Source: Anaerolineaceae bacterium (GTDB taxonomy: Bacteria; Chloroflexota; Anaerolineae; Anaerolineales; Anaerolineaceae). Taken from it: a stretch of 64,000 nucleotides of DNA. The notes beneath the pieces are model-generated. The model had not been told where the DNA came from and ran no database searches. It saw nothing but the letters and a program-made list of their open reading frames with translations. Shown in pieces: positions 1 through 7,347 of this stretch. Positions within the stretch are counted from its first letter, which is position 1. Every line of letters starts with the position of its first letter. Made by a program: the position numbers and the translations under genes. The stretch covers positions 992,001 to 1,056,000 of the forward strand of contig JARKPB010000008.1 in the NCBI GenBank assembly GCA_029975475.1, given 5' to 3'.

Positions 1-1
1 C

Positions 2-385
2 CAGATTGGAATTTTATCTCCGCAAAAGGATAATTTCGCGACAACCGGGCTGCGAACAGGCAAAAGCGGTCTGACCGCGATCAACCTGGACCCGATGGGC
101 AGATTCCTCGCTGCTGGCTACGCGAATAATCAGTGGGATTTGTGGGATGTCCGCTCGCAGGATTTGCCCGTCTTATTCCGCTCTGCAATCGGCACAATCT
201 CGCCGGCGGGTGTTGAAACAATCTTCTGCCTTGAAGAGAACCCGCTGCTGCCGGCTGCCGTGCGAGGCTGGCTGACCTACACGGGTCTGCTCTTGCGCCA
301 TCGCTTTCAATATGATATAGATATCGCCAGTCTTCCGGCGATTAAACCCGGCAATCACGAAATCATCCTGGAAGAAAACGGTTAA
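2..385 (+). CDS. WD40-type protein, C-terminal fragment (5' end outside window)
   Basis: The reading frame is open from base 2 to a TAA at 383-385, so this is the last ~127 residues of a longer protein. The visible part contains a WD40-like blade (LAAGYANNQWDLWDV) followed by a helical stretch and a tail ending HRFQYDIDIASLPA...HEIILEENG. That tail resembles the end of the WD40 protein at 3170-5350 (QRLRFDIEIGDHTP...FDIFLEGV), so the two look like paralogues sharing a C-terminal module. It lies 32 bp upstream of the Hsp70-like gene on the same strand and probably belongs to the same operon. The biochemical role is unknown; WD40 propellers usually act as scaffolds. Confidence 0.7.
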   Translation, partial: QIGILSPQKDNFATTGLRTGKSGLTAINLDPMGRFLAAGYANNQWDLWDVRSQDLPVLFRSAIGTISPAGVETIFCLEENPLLPAAVRGWLTYTGLLLRHRFQYDIDIASLPAIKPGNHEIILEENG

Positions 386-417
386 CCCCACTTCCAGCAG
401 CCAGGGTATCACTTTTT

Positions 418-2004
418 ATGTCAGGAAAAATCGCAGTTGATTTCGGCACATCCAACACACTGGTCGCCGCCTGGGATGAAACCCGGCGCGACGCCCGGCC
501 GATTTTAATTCCTGACTATTCATTTTCCCTGTCGGCCGGAACCGCATCCATCCCGCTGATTCCCTCCCTGATCCATTACACCCCGGACCGCCGCCAGTGG
601 ATTGGAGCCCAGGTGATTGACCGCGGATTATATTCATCCGAACGAACCTTTCGATGGATGAAACGTTATATTTCCAACCGCACGCCGACCCGCCTGACAC
701 TGGACGGCGTTGAACGCACTCCGCTATCGGCGGCTGGTGATTTTCTGAACGCGGTCTTATTCTTCGCCCGCCAGGAATTATCCAGTCCGGATGAAGAAGT
801 GGCTTTTAGCGTGCCGGTTGAGACCTTTGAACATTACGAAAACTGGTTGACCGAACTGGCGGACCGCTGCGGTTTCCACCGTTTTCGTTTGATTGACGAG
901 CCTTCCGCTGCTGCCCTTGGTTACGATGCTCATATTCAACCGGGCAGCGTGTATATGATTTTTGATTTTGGCGGCGGAACCATGCACGCTTCGGTCATCC
1001 TGATTGAACAGGAAGAAAGCGCAAGCGTCGGCCGGCGCTGCCGGGTGCTTGGAAAAGCAGGCCGGGATATCGGTGGTTCTACCCTCGATCAATGGCTGTA
1101 TCAGCAATCGCTGCAATCCGCGCATCTCCACCCTCACGATCCAGAGGTGCGTCAGGCTTCACGCAATATCCTGGTAGCGTGTGAAAAAATTAAAGAAAAA
1201 CTCTCCTTTGATGATTTTGCCAGCCAGGAAATCAACCTGTCCGATGGGAAAAACTTCCATATCGAGTGGACTCGAAGCCGGTTTGAAGATTTGATGGACC
1301 GAAACGGCCTCTTCCTCGAAATCAACCGCATGATCCGCTCCGCGATCAATCAGGCGCATGAAAAAGGCTATTCCGAAGAAGCCATCCAGTCTGTTCTGGT
1401 CGTTGGCGGGTCAGCCCAGGTGCCAGCGGTTCAGCGGCTGCTGCGCCAGAACTTTGGAAGTGAGAAGGTGCTGGTCGATCGGCCGCTGGACGCGGTAGTC
1501 CGCGGGGCAGCCGCTTTTGTCGCCGGGGTAGATTTCTATGACCACATCCAGCATGATTATGCCATTCGCTACCTGGATCCAGCCAGCGGGGAATACCGCT
1601 ATCGCGCTCTGGTCGCGCACGGCACCCCTTACCCGACCCCCGGGCCGGTCGCCCGCCTGGCCGTCAAGCCATCGTATGACGGGCAAACCGATTTGGGTCT
1701 GGCGATTTTTGAGATGGCCGCTCAGAACAAAGCTGAATCCCAGCCGTATGAACTGGTGTTTGATCAAACCGGCGCGGCCCGCATTGTGCAGATCACCCCG
1801 GAAGAATTGGAGCAGCGCTCGTATTTCTGGTTAAACGAGAAAAGTCCTACTTTTCTACACGCCGATCCGCCCGCCGCAAGGGGTGAGGCGCGTTTTGAAG
1901 TAGAATTCAGTATTGACAGCAACAAGCGCCTGCTGCTTACCGCGCGCGACTTGCGCACCCGTCGGTTATTATATAAAGACTACCCCGTGGTAAAACTGGT
2001 CTAA
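418..2004 (+). CDS. Hsp70/DnaK-family ATPase without C-terminal lid
   Basis: A 528-residue Hsp70-superfamily protein. The phosphate-1 loop is DFGTSNT at residues 8-14, the phosphate-2 motif DFGGGT starts at D183, and the adenosine motif is VVGGSAQVPAVQRLL near 328-342. Residues ~395-528 resemble a beta-type substrate-binding domain and end in a DnaK-like strand (FSIDSNKRLLLTARDLRTRR). No alpha-helical lid or EEVD-like tail follows, so it is shorter than DnaK (~610-640 aa). No dnaJ or grpE is nearby. It is embedded in an operon with DUF1257, DUF2997, radical-SAM and WD40 genes, which points to a specialised role rather than general chaperoning. Only a weak Shine-Dalgarno is visible before the ATG. 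Confidence 0.85.
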   Translation: MSGKIAVDFGTSNTLVAAWDETRRDARPILIPDYSFSLSAGTASIPLIPSLIHYTPDRRQWIGAQVIDRGLYSSERTFRWMKRYISNRTPTRLTLDGVERTPLSAAGDFLNAVLFFARQELSSPDEEVAFSVPVETFEHYENWLTELADRCGFHRFRLIDEPSAAALGYDAHIQPGSVYMIFDFGGGTMHASVILIEQEESASVGRRCRVLGKAGRDIGGSTLDQWLYQQSLQSAHLHPHDPEVRQASRNILVACEKIKEKLSFDDFASQEINLSDGKNFHIEWTRSRFEDLMDRNGLFLEINRMIRSAINQAHEKGYSEEAIQSVLVVGGSAQVPAVQRLLRQNFGSEKVLVDRPLDAVVRGAAAFVAGVDFYDHIQHDYAIRYLDPASGEYRYRALVAHGTPYPTPGPVARLAVKPSYDGQTDLGLAIFEMAAQNKAESQPYELVFDQTGAARIVQITPEELEQRSYFWLNEKSPTFLHADPPAARGEARFEVEFSIDSNKRLLLTARDLRTRRLLYKDYPVVKLV

Positions 2005-2005
2005 C

Positions 2006-2383
2006 ATGTCACATATCACCCGTATTCGCACCCGCTTGTTGGATAAAGACCTCCTGGTAAAAGCCCTGCAGGATCTAGGGTATCCGGTTATGGAAGGAAA
2101 TGAACGTATTCGCGGTTTTGGGGGCCAGAGCGAAGCGGTGGAGTTAAAAATCACGCTGGCCGGTTCGGGAGAAATCGGCTTTCGCCGCGGAACAAATGGC
2201 TATGAAATCCTGGCAGACTGGTGGCGCATTCGCGGCCTGCAGGAAAAAACGTTTCTTGACCGCCTGACCCAGCGCTACGCTTACCAGGCGACCCTGAATC
2301 ATCTGACGCAGCAGGGGTTCAACCTGGTGGAAGAAGAGACGCAAGGCGGACGAATTCGCCTGACACTGCGGAGAATTGCATGA
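2006..2383 (+). CDS. DUF1257 (Ycf35-like) protein
   Basis: A 125-residue protein starting MSHITRIRTRLLDKDLLVKA. It shows the DUF1257/Ycf35 pattern: MSH start, a G-x-RGFGGQ segment, an E-I-GFRR stretch, YEILADWW, and YAYQATLNHLTQQGFNLVEEE near the end. The family is known from cyanobacteria, plastids and other bacteria and has no established biochemical function. It begins one base after the Hsp70-like stop codon, and its own stop overlaps the next start (ATGA), so translation is probably coupled. Family assignment is from motif recognition; function cannot be inferred. Confidence 0.8.
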   Translation: MSHITRIRTRLLDKDLLVKALQDLGYPVMEGNERIRGFGGQSEAVELKITLAGSGEIGFRRGTNGYEILADWWRIRGLQEKTFLDRLTQRYAYQATLNHLTQQGFNLVEEETQGGRIRLTLRRIA

Positions 2384-2601
2384 GCGATCAGGGGATCAAA
2401 TTAGAAGAAATCGAAGTGGATATCAGCCCGGATGGGTCAATTCAGATCAGGGTTAAAGGCTTGAACGGCCCGCGCTGTCTTCAGCTCACCCAGGAACTGG
2501 AAGCCCTGCTGGGCGAAGTGATAGAGCGCGAACTTTCACCGGAGTATTTCAACCCGGTACAGCTGGATCATCAGCAGCACCTCGGAGCCGGCGAAGGGTA
2601 A
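2380..2601 (+). CDS. DUF2997 small protein
   Basis: A 73-residue protein matching the DUF2997 pattern: a short acidic beta-rich start (IEVDISPDGSIQIRVKGLNG) followed by GPRCLQLTQELEALLG and a tail with ERELSPEYF. One Cys is present in the GPxC motif, conserved in the family as I remember it. DUF2997 genes are commonly found beside DUF1257 genes; the role is unknown. The start overlaps the DUF1257 stop by 4 bp, and the stop abuts the next ATG directly, which implies fixed stoichiometry within one transcript. Confidence 0.78.
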   Translation: MSDQGIKLEEIEVDISPDGSIQIRVKGLNGPRCLQLTQELEALLGEVIERELSPEYFNPVQLDHQQHLGAGEG

Positions 2602-3186
2602 ATGTCCGCTTGCTTACGCGTCCATGATTTCATCGCATCCAGCACTTCAAATGGCCCGGGAAAACGGGCTGTCTTGTGGCTGCAGGGATGTTCACTGCGC
2701 TGCCCCGGTTGTTTTAATCCGCAAACGCACCCATCCACGGGCGGTGAATGGCGTTCCATCAATGAATTGATGCAAATGATCACCGCTCTGGGGTCAGAGA
2801 TAGAGGGACTCACGATTTCCGGAGGAGAACCGCTGGATCAGGCAGAAGGTCTGGCCGCGCTGCTTCACCGCATTCGCAGCGAAACCCGCTACAGCATCGT
2901 GCTGTTCAGCGGGTATCCCTGGGAAGTGATCGCGCAGACACCAGCCTGGTTTGAGTGCGCCAAGATGGCCGATATTGTCCTGGCTGGACCTTATATTCAA
3001 AATCAGCACCTGGCCGCAGGCCTGCGCGGTTCAGCGAATAAGACCTGCCGCTTCATTACCAACCGCTACACGCAATCAGACCTTGACCGGCTGCCAGATG
3101 CAGAAGTATGGATCGATTTGAACGGCATTGTGACCCTCAGCGGGATACGCCCTGTGAAGGCAGAGATTTATGGGCCAACCAGATGA
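2602..3186 (+). CDS. Radical-SAM / 4Fe-4S single-cluster protein (NrdG-activase-like)
   Basis: A 194-residue protein with the radical-SAM cluster motif C30-x3-C34-x2-C37 (CSLRCPGC), preceded by GPGKRAVLWLQG, and followed by the SAM-binding TISGGEPLDQ near 72-82. This small layout is shared with anaerobic ribonucleotide reductase activases and other glycyl-radical activases. No glycyl-radical enzyme is encoded nearby, so the substrate may be one of the operon's own products; that is inference. It begins directly after the DUF2997 stop, and its 3' end overlaps the next gene by 17 bp. Confidence 0.82.
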   Translation: MSACLRVHDFIASSTSNGPGKRAVLWLQGCSLRCPGCFNPQTHPSTGGEWRSINELMQMITALGSEIEGLTISGGEPLDQAEGLAALLHRIRSETRYSIVLFSGYPWEVIAQTPAWFECAKMADIVLAGPYIQNQHLAAGLRGSANKTCRFITNRYTQSDLDRLPDAEVWIDLNGIVTLSGIRPVKAEIYGPTR

Positions 3187-5350
3187 GCTTAACAAGATCG
3201 CCGGGCTGCTGAAGAAAGACAATCTGGACCGGTTCCTGCTGCGCGGCGCGCTCTTCAGTCTTGTTCTGGATGGTTCTCCGGAAGCGGTTGAACTTCTTAA
3301 AACCTGCTCGCATACCTTACAGCAAGAAAACCTGTCAGAGGTAGCCGCGGCATTGTCCTGGCTTGCCCATCAGGGAAACCAGGCCGCGGTGGATGCTTTG
3401 TATTATCACGCGATCCACGCGGCTTCGCCGTCCGCAGCCAGAATGATCCAAACCTTCTCTTATCCGGCCAGCAACCTGGCGGACAGAGCAGTCTTCGCCC
3501 TTCTTTACAGCGATTTACAAGCATTAAGGGAAATTGACCCATCGCTGGTGATCCTTTCCGAGGTCTATCAAACACGCGCCGACAGCGGATTAAAGGAGCG
3601 GATGCGCACAGCGGCCAGAAGGCTGGGATTGACCACCTGGCTGCTGATTGTGGAATCGCTTGAGCGCGGCGCGGAGGAAGACGCCGACCGGATTTTGAAT
3701 GCCTTCCCGGCGATGAACCCGGCTGAACAAGAATTAACCCGCAACTGGTTGATGAAACTGGCTAGGGAACAGAACCAGGCTGCGGTCTCGCTGCTGGCGC
3801 GCCTGTTTATTGTTCAGGCGGATCCAGGCGCATTCACTTTGATGGAAGAATTATCGGCCTTGCCGCAGGAGGACTCACTGAAAGCAGCGGTGTTCTTTCT
3901 GGCGGAAAAATGGTCCGCCCTCGATGCACTTGATTTTGATCACCGTTTGATTCGCAGCTTTTATTACAGCGCCGCGCCGTCCGTGCAGCAGCGGATCTTA
4001 AGAATCGCCAGGAGCAGCGGACGTCTGGATTGGATGGGAGAGCGATCTTCATCCCGTCAGATTCGCTGGCTAACAGACATGGATGACGCCAGTCTGGCGG
4101 AATTCATAGACCGCCTGATCGAAAATCACCAGCCCCAGGAAATCCAAAAAATTATTTTACACGCATCCTTGCGCCAGGCAGTCCTGACGATTTTGCAGTT
4201 GAACCGGGCCGGGATTTTGCTGGAAGAATTCGAGCAAGAAGAATGGAGACAGCAGGTTCAACTGGCTGAGGCCTGCGCGCTCAACCTGCCCGGTCTGACC
4301 GTATCGAAAAAAGGACGGCTCCATGTCGGTCCAATCAGCACAGCACTCCAAGACCCCGAAAACACCGTGCTGGCGCTGTGCATGGATGACGGGTCGGCCG
4401 CTGTGGTTCACCTCCCGGAAATGGTTGAGGTCCGGCGTTTTGACGCGCCGTCCGGTTCGCGTTATTTCGCCGCCCTGCCCGTGCAGGGAGAAGACGCCGC
4501 CGCTCTCGCCTGCATCGATGGAAGCATAAAAATCGCCCGCTTATCCGATGGACGCATGCTTAAGTCCATCCAGGGCCACACCGGCCTGGTCAAAGGGCTG
4601 GGATACGAACCCCAAAGCCGCCTGCTGTACACAGCCGGGTTTGACCGCAGTCTGCGCTGCTGGAGCTTTCCGGAAGGGCTTGCCAGGGGCGGAGTCTATG
4701 CTGATGCGGAGATCCTCAGCCTGACGCTCAGCGCGTCTTCCGGCATAGCGCTCACTGGTAGCGCCAACGGGAAAATATCTCGCTGGCGAACCAACGATCT
4801 AACCCCTTTAGGTGACCTGCCGTCCAATGACCCGGACGCAGTCCTGTCGCTGTCCACCTCAAAGGACGGGAAAATCGCTGTCAGCATGCACCGGCAAGGG
4901 AAAATCAGCTTCTGGAATCCAGGCAGCGGCAGACAGCTTGGGATGCTGACCGAAACGCGCGCCGTTAAGAGCGCCGCCCTGATGCCAGACGGGAAAACTC
5001 TCTACATCCTGCGGGACGACAACCGGCTTGACGGTGTCTCAGTTCCCGGGGGTCAGCTGCTAACCAGCGCGCTGATAGATAAGGACCGACTCCAGTTCCT
5101 TTTCTCCCAGGTTGACCAGCATCTTATGGCTTTGTCGGTTTCAGGAGAGTATCAAATTCTTGAAACTGCCGCCGTGACCTTTACACTGAAACCGGCGGGT
5201 GCGGTCGCGCAGCGGATTGAAGGTCTGCCGGATTGCTGGAAGCAGTTATCGGATCGAATCAACCGGCAGCGGTTGCGCTTTGATATCGAAATTGGAGATC
5301 ACACGCCAGTCAGCAGCGGCGAATTTGACATCTTCCTGGAAGGAGTATAA
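3170..5350 (+). CDS. Helical-repeat + WD40 protein (726 aa)
   Basis: Residues 1-~370 are Leu/Ala-rich and helical, consistent with HEAT/TPR-like repeats. Residues ~380-690 carry WD40-type blades, the clearest being the GHTGLVKGLGYEP...LYTAGFDRSLRCW stretch. The last ~40 residues resemble the tail of the truncated WD40 protein at the window start. No catalytic motif or signal peptide is visible, so a cytoplasmic scaffold is the most natural reading. The ATG at 3170 overlaps the radical-SAM gene by 17 bp. It closes the operon: the next gene has its own promoter-like hexamers, and TATAAT overlaps this gene's stop codon. Confidence 0.75.
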   Translation: MGQPDELNKIAGLLKKDNLDRFLLRGALFSLVLDGSPEAVELLKTCSHTLQQENLSEVAAALSWLAHQGNQAAVDALYYHAIHAASPSAARMIQTFSYPASNLADRAVFALLYSDLQALREIDPSLVILSEVYQTRADSGLKERMRTAARRLGLTTWLLIVESLERGAEEDADRILNAFPAMNPAEQELTRNWLMKLAREQNQAAVSLLARLFIVQADPGAFTLMEELSALPQEDSLKAAVFFLAEKWSALDALDFDHRLIRSFYYSAAPSVQQRILRIARSSGRLDWMGERSSSRQIRWLTDMDDASLAEFIDRLIENHQPQEIQKIILHASLRQAVLTILQLNRAGILLEEFEQEEWRQQVQLAEACALNLPGLTVSKKGRLHVGPISTALQDPENTVLALCMDDGSAAVVHLPEMVEVRRFDAPSGSRYFAALPVQGEDAAALACIDGSIKIARLSDGRMLKSIQGHTGLVKGLGYEPQSRLLYTAGFDRSLRCWSFPEGLARGGVYADAEILSLTLSASSGIALTGSANGKISRWRTNDLTPLGDLPSNDPDAVLSLSTSKDGKIAVSMHRQGKISFWNPGSGRQLGMLTETRAVKSAALMPDGKTLYILRDDNRLDGVSVPGGQLLTSALIDKDRLQFLFSQVDQHLMALSVSGEYQILETAAVTFTLKPAGAVAQRIEGLPDCWKQLSDRINRQRLRFDIEIGDHTPVSSGEFDIFLEGV

Positions 5351-5351
5351 T
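5325..5351 (+). promoter_or_regulatory. Candidate sigma-70 promoter for the MFS gene, inside the end of the WD40 gene
   Basis: TTGACA (5325-5330) and TATAAT (5346-5351) are both perfect hexamers, but the spacer is only 15 bp instead of 17. The -10 box overlaps the TAA of the upstream gene. A start near 5358 would give a short leader before the ATG at 5377. Confidence 0.4.
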
Positions 5352-5376
5352 TCACTTCCCGGACAGGATATTTTTT

Positions 5377-6669
5377 ATGGCACTTCGCAGATTCGCAGAC
5401 TGGTTTTCCACCCCGAAAAGTTCGCCCCAGATTGACCGCCAAAATTTTGTCAATGTTCAGATCGACGCGGTCGGGGTCGGCCTGGCCGCAGCCGCTGCCC
5501 CGTTTATTCCAGTCTTCCTCACCCGCATGGGAGCCAGCAGCTGGCAGGTGGGGCTGCTCTCTTCCATGCCGGCTTTGACCGGGCTGCTGCTGGCCATCCC
5601 CATCGGGCGCTATCTGGAGCGTCAGGCAAAAATCATCCCCTGGTTTTCATTCTCTCGTCTGGGGGTGATCGCCTGCTACGCCCTGACCGGTGTGGCGGGA
5701 TTAATCATCCGCGACCAGCAATTGTTAATCGCAGCGGTGCTGGCCATCTGGGCTCTTGCCACTCTGCCGCAAACCATCCTGGCGATTACATTTTCAGTCG
5801 TGATGAACGCGGTCGCCGGCCCGGCCGGACGGTTTGAGTTAATGACCCGACGCTGGTCGCTGCTGGGACTGACCACCTCCATCACCGTGTTTATTATCGG
5901 CCAGCTGCTGGATAATATACCGCCCCCTTACAACTACCCAACCGTTTTTCTCGCCCTCTCCATCGGCGGCCTGATCAGTTACTATTTTTCCAGCCACTTG
6001 CGCCTCAAAGATCGAGAGATTCCCCCCACCACCGCGAAAGAACCACTTTCTTCGAGGATAAAAGGGTACTGGGCAGAAATATCAACGGAAAAGCCATTTA
6101 TAAGTTTCCTAATCAAACGCTTTGTTTACACCACCGGCATCAGTCTTGCGCTGCCGCTCTTCCCACTGTTTTTCGTTAATGTGGTTAAAGCCAGCGATTC
6201 GACCATCGCGTTTATCAACACTGCCCAGGTCGGGGTGATGATTATTGGCTACTTTTTCTGGTCGCAGCAATCCCGCGCGCGCAGCAGCCGCCTGGTGCTT
6301 CTGTGGACGACCTTCGGGATCGGATTGTACCCCATCCTGATCGCCATGACGCGCAGCCCAAGCGTTTTGGTCGCTCTGGCCGGCATGGCGGGGATTTTTC
6401 AGGCTGGCCTCGACCTGGTGTTTTTTGATGAGCTGCTCCGCACGGTTCCGCCGGAACGGTCCGCCACGTTTGTCTCCTTTGCTCAATCGGTTCAATACAT
6501 TCCAACCATCCTGGCGCCTTTAATTGGGACCCTGCTCAGTGATTGGATCGGGCTGCCGCTGGCGCTGGTCGCCGCCGGAGTCATCCGCCTGATCGGTTTT
6601 CTGCTCTTTTTTATCCAAAAAGACGCCCGGCCGGGAAGTTCTCAGTCAAAGCCTGCCGGGGCGGGCTAA
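5377..6669 (+). CDS. MFS transporter
   Basis: A 430-residue integral membrane protein with about 12 hydrophobic segments split into two halves by a charged loop at ~205-225 (LRLKDREIPPTTAKEP). The N-terminal ~20 residues are polar, then FVNVQIDAVGVGLAAAAAPF begins the first membrane segment. The overall pattern is major facilitator superfamily; the substrate cannot be read from sequence. Only a weak AGGA lies before the ATG. The gene ends just before the gcv promoter (6675). It resembles the MFS protein at 60778 in layout (FxFN/FVNV start followed by a G-rich first helix), possibly a distant paralogue. Confidence 0.8.
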   Translation: MALRRFADWFSTPKSSPQIDRQNFVNVQIDAVGVGLAAAAAPFIPVFLTRMGASSWQVGLLSSMPALTGLLLAIPIGRYLERQAKIIPWFSFSRLGVIACYALTGVAGLIIRDQQLLIAAVLAIWALATLPQTILAITFSVVMNAVAGPAGRFELMTRRWSLLGLTTSITVFIIGQLLDNIPPPYNYPTVFLALSIGGLISYYFSSHLRLKDREIPPTTAKEPLSSRIKGYWAEISTEKPFISFLIKRFVYTTGISLALPLFPLFFVNVVKASDSTIAFINTAQVGVMIIGYFFWSQQSRARSSRLVLLWTTFGIGLYPILIAMTRSPSVLVALAGMAGIFQAGLDLVFFDELLRTVPPERSATFVSFAQSVQYIPTILAPLIGTLLSDWIGLPLALVAAGVIRLIGFLLFFIQKDARPGSSQSKPAGAG

Positions 6670-6674
6670 AATCC

Positions 6675-6703
6675 TTGACTTTTCTTTCAACCCTCCGTAG
6701 AAT
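6675..6703 (+). promoter_or_regulatory. Sigma-70 promoter of the gcv operon
   Basis: TTGACT (6675-6680), 17-bp spacer, TAGAAT (6698-6703). The predicted start near 6710 lies just upstream of the first glycine aptamer. Confidence 0.75.
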
Positions 6704-6720
6704 GAAAACGTCAACTGACT

Positions 6721-6887
6721 GGGAAATGGGAAGAGACCGGAGAAACCGGCACCGAAGGGGCAAGTCCGTAAAAATGCGGCGGATGAATCTCTCAGGTAAA
6801 TGGACCCACTCCCTTAAACTCTGGAAAGTCTGCGGACACCGAAGGGGCAAACCCGTTCCGGGCGAATCTCTCAGGTCAATAACAGAG
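6721..6887 (+). ncRNA. Tandem glycine riboswitch
   Basis: Two consecutive aptamers carry the glycine-riboswitch signature twice: ACCGAAGGGGCAA at 6770-6782 region of the first half and again at 6838-6850, each followed by the conserved ATCTCTCAGGT (near 6787 and 6866). Aptamer 1 is closed by TGGG (6727-6730) with CCCA (6805-6808), extended by GGG/CCC. Aptamer 2 is closed by CTCTG (6819-6823) with CAGAG (6883-6887). It precedes gcvH-gcvPA-gcvPB, the classic target. By established knowledge of this class, glycine binding turns the operon on. Confidence 0.95.
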
Positions 6888-6914
6888 GGCACGCTTGATT
6901 AAGCGTGCCTTTTT
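6888..6914 (+). terminator. Riboswitch expression-platform terminator
   Basis: Stem 6888-6896 / 6901-6909 (GGCACGCTT with AAGCGTGCC, 4-nt loop) followed by T5 at 6910-6914. It starts on the base after P1 of aptamer 2 closes, so glycine-stabilised P1 and terminator folding are likely in competition. This suggests transcriptional control of gcvH. Confidence 0.88.
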
Positions 6915-6954
6915 ATCTTAAAATCCACTTAATTTCTGACCCTGGAGGAATAAA

Positions 6955-7347
6955 ATGAACACACCTGCTGAATTAAAATATAACGCCACCGATGAATGGG
7001 TAAAGGTAGAGGGGAATATCGCTACCATCGGCATCACCGATTATGCTCAGGAACAGCTTTCTGACATTGTCTTTACAGAGGTCATTGTGTCCGTTGGGGA
7101 CAGCCTAAAGAAAGGCGCGAATATCGCCACGGTTGAATCGGTTAAAGCCGCTTCGGATGTCAACGCTCCGGTTTCCGGGAAGGTGGTGGAAGTAAACGAA
7201 GAACTGGGAAGCGCTCCGGAAGTGATCAACACCGATCCTTACGGGAAGGGATGGATGCTTAAAGTTGAATTAAGCGATCCCGGCGAGCTTGGCAGCCTGA
7301 TGGATGCCGCGGCCTACGAGAAATACTGCCAGGAACGAGGACATTAA
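6955..7347 (+). CDS. gcvH: Glycine cleavage system H protein
   Basis: A 130-residue lipoyl carrier that shuttles the aminomethyl group between the P and T proteins. The lipoylation motif is ESVKAASDV with Lys64, within a fold typical of GcvH (ITDYAQEQLSDIVF upstream, APVSGKVVEVNEEL downstream, and a WML...YEKYC end). Length is normal. GGAGG lies 7 bases before the ATG. First gene after the glycine riboswitch; its stop TAATG overlaps the gcvPA start. Confidence 0.97.
   Translation: MNTPAELKYNATDEWVKVEGNIATIGITDYAQEQLSDIVFTEVIVSVGDSLKKGANIATVESVKAASDVNAPVSGKVVEVNEELGSAPEVINTDPYGKGWMLKVELSDPGELGSLMDAAAYEKYCQERGH

Noticed and set aside
6543-6902. 119-aa plus-strand open frame across the riboswitch
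   Set aside because: It spans the gcv promoter and the two aptamers and would be a product of RNA sequence, not a gene.
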